Assembly (NCBI RefSeq): GCF_002099425.1
Contig: NW_018343987.1
Coordinates: 15,811,501-15,875,500, forward strand
Length of the DNA: 64,000 bases
From: Phascolarctos cinereus
Taxonomy: Eukaryota > Chordata > Mammalia > Diprotodontia > Phascolarctidae
Reading direction: 5' to 3'
Below, piece after piece: positions 59,660 through 64,000 of the stretch. Each line of letters begins with the position of its first letter. Position 1 is the stretch's first letter. Below the pieces are notes generated by a model. The model was not told where the DNA came from and made no database searches. It saw only the letters and a list, made by a program, of their open reading frames with translations. The translations under genes and the position numbers were made by a program.

Positions 59660-59880
59660 TTTGAACTCAAATCCAACCTGACACTTACTAGCTACGTGAC
59701 GCTGGGAAAGTCACTTAACCTCTGTTTGCCTCAGTTTCCTCATTTGTAAAATGGGGATAATAATAGCACCTGTTTCCCAGGTTTGTTGTGAGGATCAAAT
59801 GAGATAACTGTAAAGCACTTAGTACAGTGCCTGGCATGTAGTATGCCTATATAAATGCTATTTATTATTATTATTTTCAC
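59660..59880 (+). mobile_element. long tRNA-derived SINE, head missing
   Basis: gatttgaactcaaatccaac, ctgggaaagtcacttaacct, gtaaaatggggataataata and aagcacttagtacagtgcct. Confidence 0.7.
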
Positions 59881-60186
59881 TCATCAATACTGTAGCTGTG
59901 GGGAAAGGCACATTTACACAGAGATCTATTTCAAAGACATTTTGCATCAGAGTATGCAGGAAGGCAGACAGGTTAATGTCTCCATTCAAAGGTTCCCATT
60001 CAAAGAAGCCTTTACACTCTAATACTTTTCGTTGCAAATAAAATCATCAATTTTATAGGAAGAAATTGCTGGGGCCCCATTATAATCACTTGTGAAGGCA
60101 AGTGGCAATCTCAAATAGCAACAAAACAGAACCACACTTACAATGCTAGCCAAGAAACTGTACAGGGTGACCCTAAGGGCGTTATA

Positions 60187-60470
60187 TTATAGCATCCTTT
60201 CTAAAAATGACAATGAGAAAGCAAAAAATGAAAACATGAAACATACTTTAAAAAAACTTATGTAACTAAATATTAACAGATCAGTTTTCAAAGAGAAGGA
60301 TATTGGTTTAGCCTTCATCCTGAAGTTTCCTCCAACAGTGAAGCTCATTGGCCATCCATACCACCCCATCTTGTGCCATTCTTGTAAGTTCTTCCGTAAG
60401 TTCACCATAGAGGGTCCACAAATGTCGTAGACCTTTCTTACTTTCTCCGGACATTGAGAGGGTACCAATG
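60187..60470 (-). repeat. possible LINE-derived coding remnant
   Basis: A minus-strand frame near 60440-60300 reads GLRHLWTLYGELTEELTRMA and VWMANELHCWRKLQDEG before a stop. It recalls the Trp-rich MAQDR C-terminus of RTE-type LINE proteins. No host gene is recognised. Assignment is weak. Confidence 0.3.
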
Positions 60471-60599
60471 GATCTCACGTGTCATTTCTTGAGCTTGCCA
60501 CATGACTAGCCCATCTTTTTTTTCTCATTATTCAATTCTTTAATAACAGCGTTTACTCCTGTTCTTCAGAGTTCCTCATTGCCTCCTGTTTACACTTAT

Positions 60600-60730
60600 T
60601 ATGAATGAATGAAAAAGCATTTATTAGGTGCTTACTACATACCAATCACTGTGCTAAATGTTGGGGATCCGAAGAACAAAGTAGGACAGACTCTGTTCTC
60701 TAAGAGCTCACACTCTAATTGGAGGACACA
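60600..60730 (-). repeat. antisense L2 end
   Basis: aaagcatttattaggtgctt, ccaatcactgtgctaaatgt and ctaagagctcacactctaat. Confidence 0.6.
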
Positions 60731-60949
60731 GCAAAATTCAAAGTTCAGCCACAGGGCAAGTGGAAAGTCCTGGAAGTCCCCAGAGTGCCCCCCCAGAGTG
60801 TTATTCAAGTTTATTTCTTTGGAGACATGGGTTTCTTATCTCACTTCCACATAGCATTACTTGTAGGATGTTGGAATTAAAATAGATCAGGTACATACAC
60901 ACAAAAAGAAATCTGTATTCCCTGCTGCGCTTCATAAATGACACTGTCT

Positions 60950-61268
60950 CCCAAATCTGCATTTTCAGTGATTCTGCCTCATGCCTGGAGTTTTCTCCCT
61001 CCTCATCTCCAACTCCTGGCTTCCTTCAACTCTTGGCTAAAATCCTACCTTCTGCAAGAAACTTTTCTGATCTGTCTTAATATTGGTAGCCTTCCCTCTA
61101 CCTCATCCTGTGCATAATGTTTGTACAGAGTCGTTTGCATGCCGTCTCCCCCATTAGACTGGGAGCCCCTTGAGAACAGGGACTGTCTTTTACCTTTCTT
61201 TGCATCCTCATGGTCTTAGCTCAGTGGCTGGCATGCAGTAGGTGCTTAATAAATGCTCATTGACTTTA
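60950..61268 (+). repeat. L2 LINE 3' tail
   Basis: gcctggagttttctccctcc, ggcttccttcaactcttggc, agactgggagccccttgaga and taataaatgctcattgactt. Confidence 0.75.
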
Positions 61269-61542
61269 CTTGACATGACTTGCACTGAAGATCAGTTTTT
61301 AAAGCACTAAGGGCTGATTTTCAAGATATAGCAAAGAGAATTTGCCAAACCAATACAAAAAGATAACATAACTGTATTATTGCCAGAATGGTAGTTAAAT
61401 CACTAACTGCTAGCTCATATGCTTATCTCTGCAAAAACCTTACAACAACAATCTAAATATGTGTATGAAAATATGAGGAAAAACAGATTTTTAAAAAATA
61501 ATATTTTTCTCCAGTTAAATGTAAAGACAATTTATGACATTC

Positions 61543-62355
61543 TTTTTTTTTTTACAGTTTTTGAGGTCCACATTTTCTCTCCCCTTTCTTTACCTCTTCC
61601 CTCCCTAAGAAGTTAGATATAGGTTACACATGTTCAATCATACAAAACATATTATCATATTAGTCATGTTGAGAAACAAGTCACAGACCCAAAGGGAAGA
61701 AACATGAGAAAAATACAGAAAGTGAAAAATAGTCTGCTTCGATCTTCATTCAGACTTCATCAGTTCTTTCTCTGGAGGTGGACAGCATTTTTCATCATGA
61801 GTCCTTTGGAATTATCTTGGATCATTGTACTGCTGAAAATAGCTAAGCCATTCACAATTGATCATTGTACAGTGCTGCTGTTACTGTGTACAATGTTCTG
61901 ATTCTACTCACTTCACTTTGCATGAGTTTATGTAAGTCTTTCCAGATTTTTCTGAAATTCACCTGCTCATCATTTCTTATAGCACAGTAATATTCCATTA
62001 CAATTATATACCACAACTTGTTCAGCCATTCCCCAATTGATGGGCATCCCCTGCATTTCCAATTCTTTGCCATTACAAAAAGAGCTGCTATAAATATTGT
62101 TGTTCAAATAGGTCCTTTCCCCATTTTTAAAAATCTTTTTGGGAGATAGGCCTAGTAGTGGTATTGCTGGATCAAAGGACATGCACAATTTTATAGCCCT
62201 TTGGGCATAGTTCCAAATCACTTTCCAGAATGGTTGGATCAGTTCACAACTCCACCAATATCTCAATTTTCCCATATCCCCTCTAACATTTATTATTTTC
62301 CTTTTCTGTCATATTAGCCAACTTGAGAAGTGTGAGGTGGTACCTCAGAGTTGAA
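61543..62355 (-). mobile_element. L1 LINE, 5'-truncated, antisense
   Basis: Minus-strand frames read RYWWSCELIQPFWKVIWNYA and CMSFDPAIPLLGLSPKKI, then [19 protein letters not shown] and NDEQVNFRKIWKDLHKLMQ: the L1 ORF2 C-terminus broken by frameshifts. The poly(T) at 61543-61552 is its tail. The 5' break is near 62355, inside the RYHLTP segment. Confidence 0.88.
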
Positions 62356-62584
62356 ACAGGAGAATTTTGCAATTATCTTCAGTGACCACGTCTTCAATGT
62401 CAAACAACTCATCAAAAAGTCTAGAAGTAAAATCTTACAGTGATAGTTTGTTTATTTTTTAAAATAATATTTTATTTGATAGAGCAAGATAAAGGGGCTC
62501 CTTCCACAAGATATCTACCAGGCATATGTTAAAATCATGAAATTTTCATGATAGAAACAATCATAGGAATAATTTTTGTTCAGA

Positions 62585-63113
62585 TAGCTGATCATCAATA
62601 CTAAGAAAGGCCTGAAACAGACATATGTTCACCAAAGGTATCTATCACTGTCAAGGAGGATATCCTTCAGAGAATACAAATGGAAGAGGTGTTCTCTATA
62701 GATCATAAGGTCCTCTGAGGGTTCGTGTTTGTGAATGAGATGACATTGTGTTTATTGATCAGTCCCCAGAATAAGGATCTCCTCAATCAGATTCACAATC
62801 CCAGAAAAGGGATTGACTAAACAGTCCTCACAGGAGAAATCAAATGGTTAAAACTACTTATTTTTCAGATAATAGCATGCAGTTGAATGCAATCCACTGA
62901 TTTAGTCCATAAGGACATATGTGTTAGATTTGCACTAGAGATGAACAGTGAACTGGACCCAGAACTGAATAAGAAGAAAGAGGCAGATCAGATCACATTA
63001 GGAAAACTGTACTGTTCAGTCAATGATCCTAAGCTGCTCCTTGACACAAGATGCCATCTTTTTGATGCCAATATATTCTTAGTGATGCAGTCTGCAAATC
63101 CTAGAAAATCATA
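62585..63113 (+). repeat. RTE-type LINE reverse-transcriptase remnant
   Basis: Plus-strand frames read IQMEEVFSIDHKVL followed by a stop, FVNEMTLCLLISPQNKDLLN (where FADD would be expected) and, from 62887, MNSELDPELNKKKEADQITL, KLYCSVNDPKLLLDTRCHLF. The NELDPELNKRK and LFN segments are typical of RTE reverse transcriptases. Several stops and shifts; inactive. Confidence 0.55.
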
Positions 63114-63534
63114 ATTTTTTTTAAAAAATCAAAATTTCAGACGACCCAAAATGTAATAGAGAAACATAGGATGAACATAAATCATCTCTGGCATATTTCC
63201 TATAATGAGTGGTATATGAGAAATGTAAGAGCTATCACCTAGGAAATATATGATCAGAAAAGAAGGTGAGCCAATAATGTAATTGGTGTGAAAGGCAATA
63301 AGATGACAACCTGAGTCCTCCACTATTAACCCACAAAATGTTAAGAAAAAAAAAGACTTAAAGGAAACCATCCAGCATGTTGGATAGCTCCTTAAAGAAT
63401 GATTCTTGGGAAGATTTGGCTAAGAATCACACAGGAGGAGAAGGCACGGATGGGTTGTGATCTCTACCGTTCAAGAGAATATTCACATCAGTGAGACTAC
63501 AGATCCATTGAAAGAACTGCTGTACTCACTGGAC

Positions 63535-63705
63535 AATATATTAGAGCTGAGAAGGACCTCTAGGGCAACCCATTCATTTAACATATGGAGAAACTGAGGT
63601 AAAAAGAGGGTGAGTGACTTGTCCAAGGTCACACAGGTAATAAGTAGCTGAGATTTGAACTCAGGTACTCAGACTCCAAATGTGGCATTCTTTCCAGTAT
63701 AACAC
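63535..63705 (+). repeat. MIR-like SINE
   Basis: agagctgagaaggacctcta, atatggagaaactgaggtaa, ttgtccaaggtcacacaggt and gatttgaactcaggtactca. Confidence 0.6.
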
Positions 63706-63804
63706 AATTCTTCCCAATATGTCAAATATCCTGACAAAGTTTAAATTGAATACTGTCATTTTTTGATAGTTTGCATGATTCCTTTCTCCAGTTGATAGTG
63801 GGGA

Positions 63805-64000
63805 ACATGGGGGCCATCTCTAATAGCCCTGATCTATGTCTTGCCACTGGACCCAGATGGCTCTGAAGGAGAAAGTGAGGCTGGTGACTTTGCATAGCCC
63901 TCCCTCACTTAAATCCAATTCACTTGCAAACCATAGCATCACCTTCCTGTTGTCATGGTCCTCTTCAAGACTGAAGGACAAACAAGTGGGAAACATAGAC
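63805..64000 (+). repeat. RTE-tailed SINE-like element, runs to window end
   Basis: tgatctatgtcttgccactg, ctcacttaaatccaattcac and gaaggacaaacaag. Same family, opposite strand, as 4199-4400. Confidence 0.55.

Noticed and set aside
62361-62445. Minus-strand segment LFDELFDIEDVVTEDNCK behind an acceptor-like tctag, suspected TEX12 exon
   Set aside because: Only DELF agrees with TEX12. The frame stops after 24 residues at the truncation edge of the L1, and no flanking TEX12 exons are present.

Overview
The window looks like a stretch of marsupial nuclear genome. The evidence is vertebrate intron-exon genes in a sea of interspersed repeats that I recognise as typical of marsupials: tRNA-derived SINEs that start ggcagctaggtggc, a half-LINE (HAL1) with an L1-type ORF1, marsupial L1 tails, many L2, L3/CR1 and RTE pieces, and tiny mariner-like palindromes. 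The short SINEs with an A-rich tail directly after the tRNA-like part resemble the WSINE type of Australian marsupials, but I cannot name a species.

Two host genes are supported, both on the minus strand and in the same relative order as human 11q23.1. PTS (6-pyruvoyl-tetrahydropterin synthase) has exons 1-4 at 6311 down to 1170; its last two exons must lie left of base 1. BCO2 (beta-carotene oxygenase 2) is complete, with 12 coding exons from 56219 down to 13532. All splice phases join into one open frame of 575 residues (human: 579) with all four iron-binding histidines. The genes run head to tail, with about 7.2 kb between the PTS start codon and the BCO2 stop codon. They serve separate pathways (tetrahydrobiopterin synthesis and carotenoid cleavage), so their neighbourhood is inherited synteny, not an operon.

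Layout: 1-6311 PTS with a CpG-island promoter near 6300; 6315-13531 intergenic, with L2, SINEs and a 40-bp inverted duplication; 13532-56219 BCO2, whose introns hold HAL1, several L1 copies, a 7SL RNA pseudogene, long L2 copies, L3/CR1 and LINE reverse-transcriptase remnants and simple repeats; 56220-64000 the BCO2 promoter and upstream flank, with SINEs, L2, L1 and RTE pieces and no further gene that I can support. In human the next genes on this side are TEX12 and IL18; no exon of either is recognisable here.

I found no new enzyme system, CRISPR array, operon or intact virus-like element. The notable signals are structural: nested insertions with readable target-site duplications (TSDs), a hAT-like element family with 8-bp TSDs, mariner-like hairpins, an inverted duplication, and a 7SL pseudogene inserted in an older L2. 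All repeat boundaries come from reading by eye and are approximate unless a TSD is cited.
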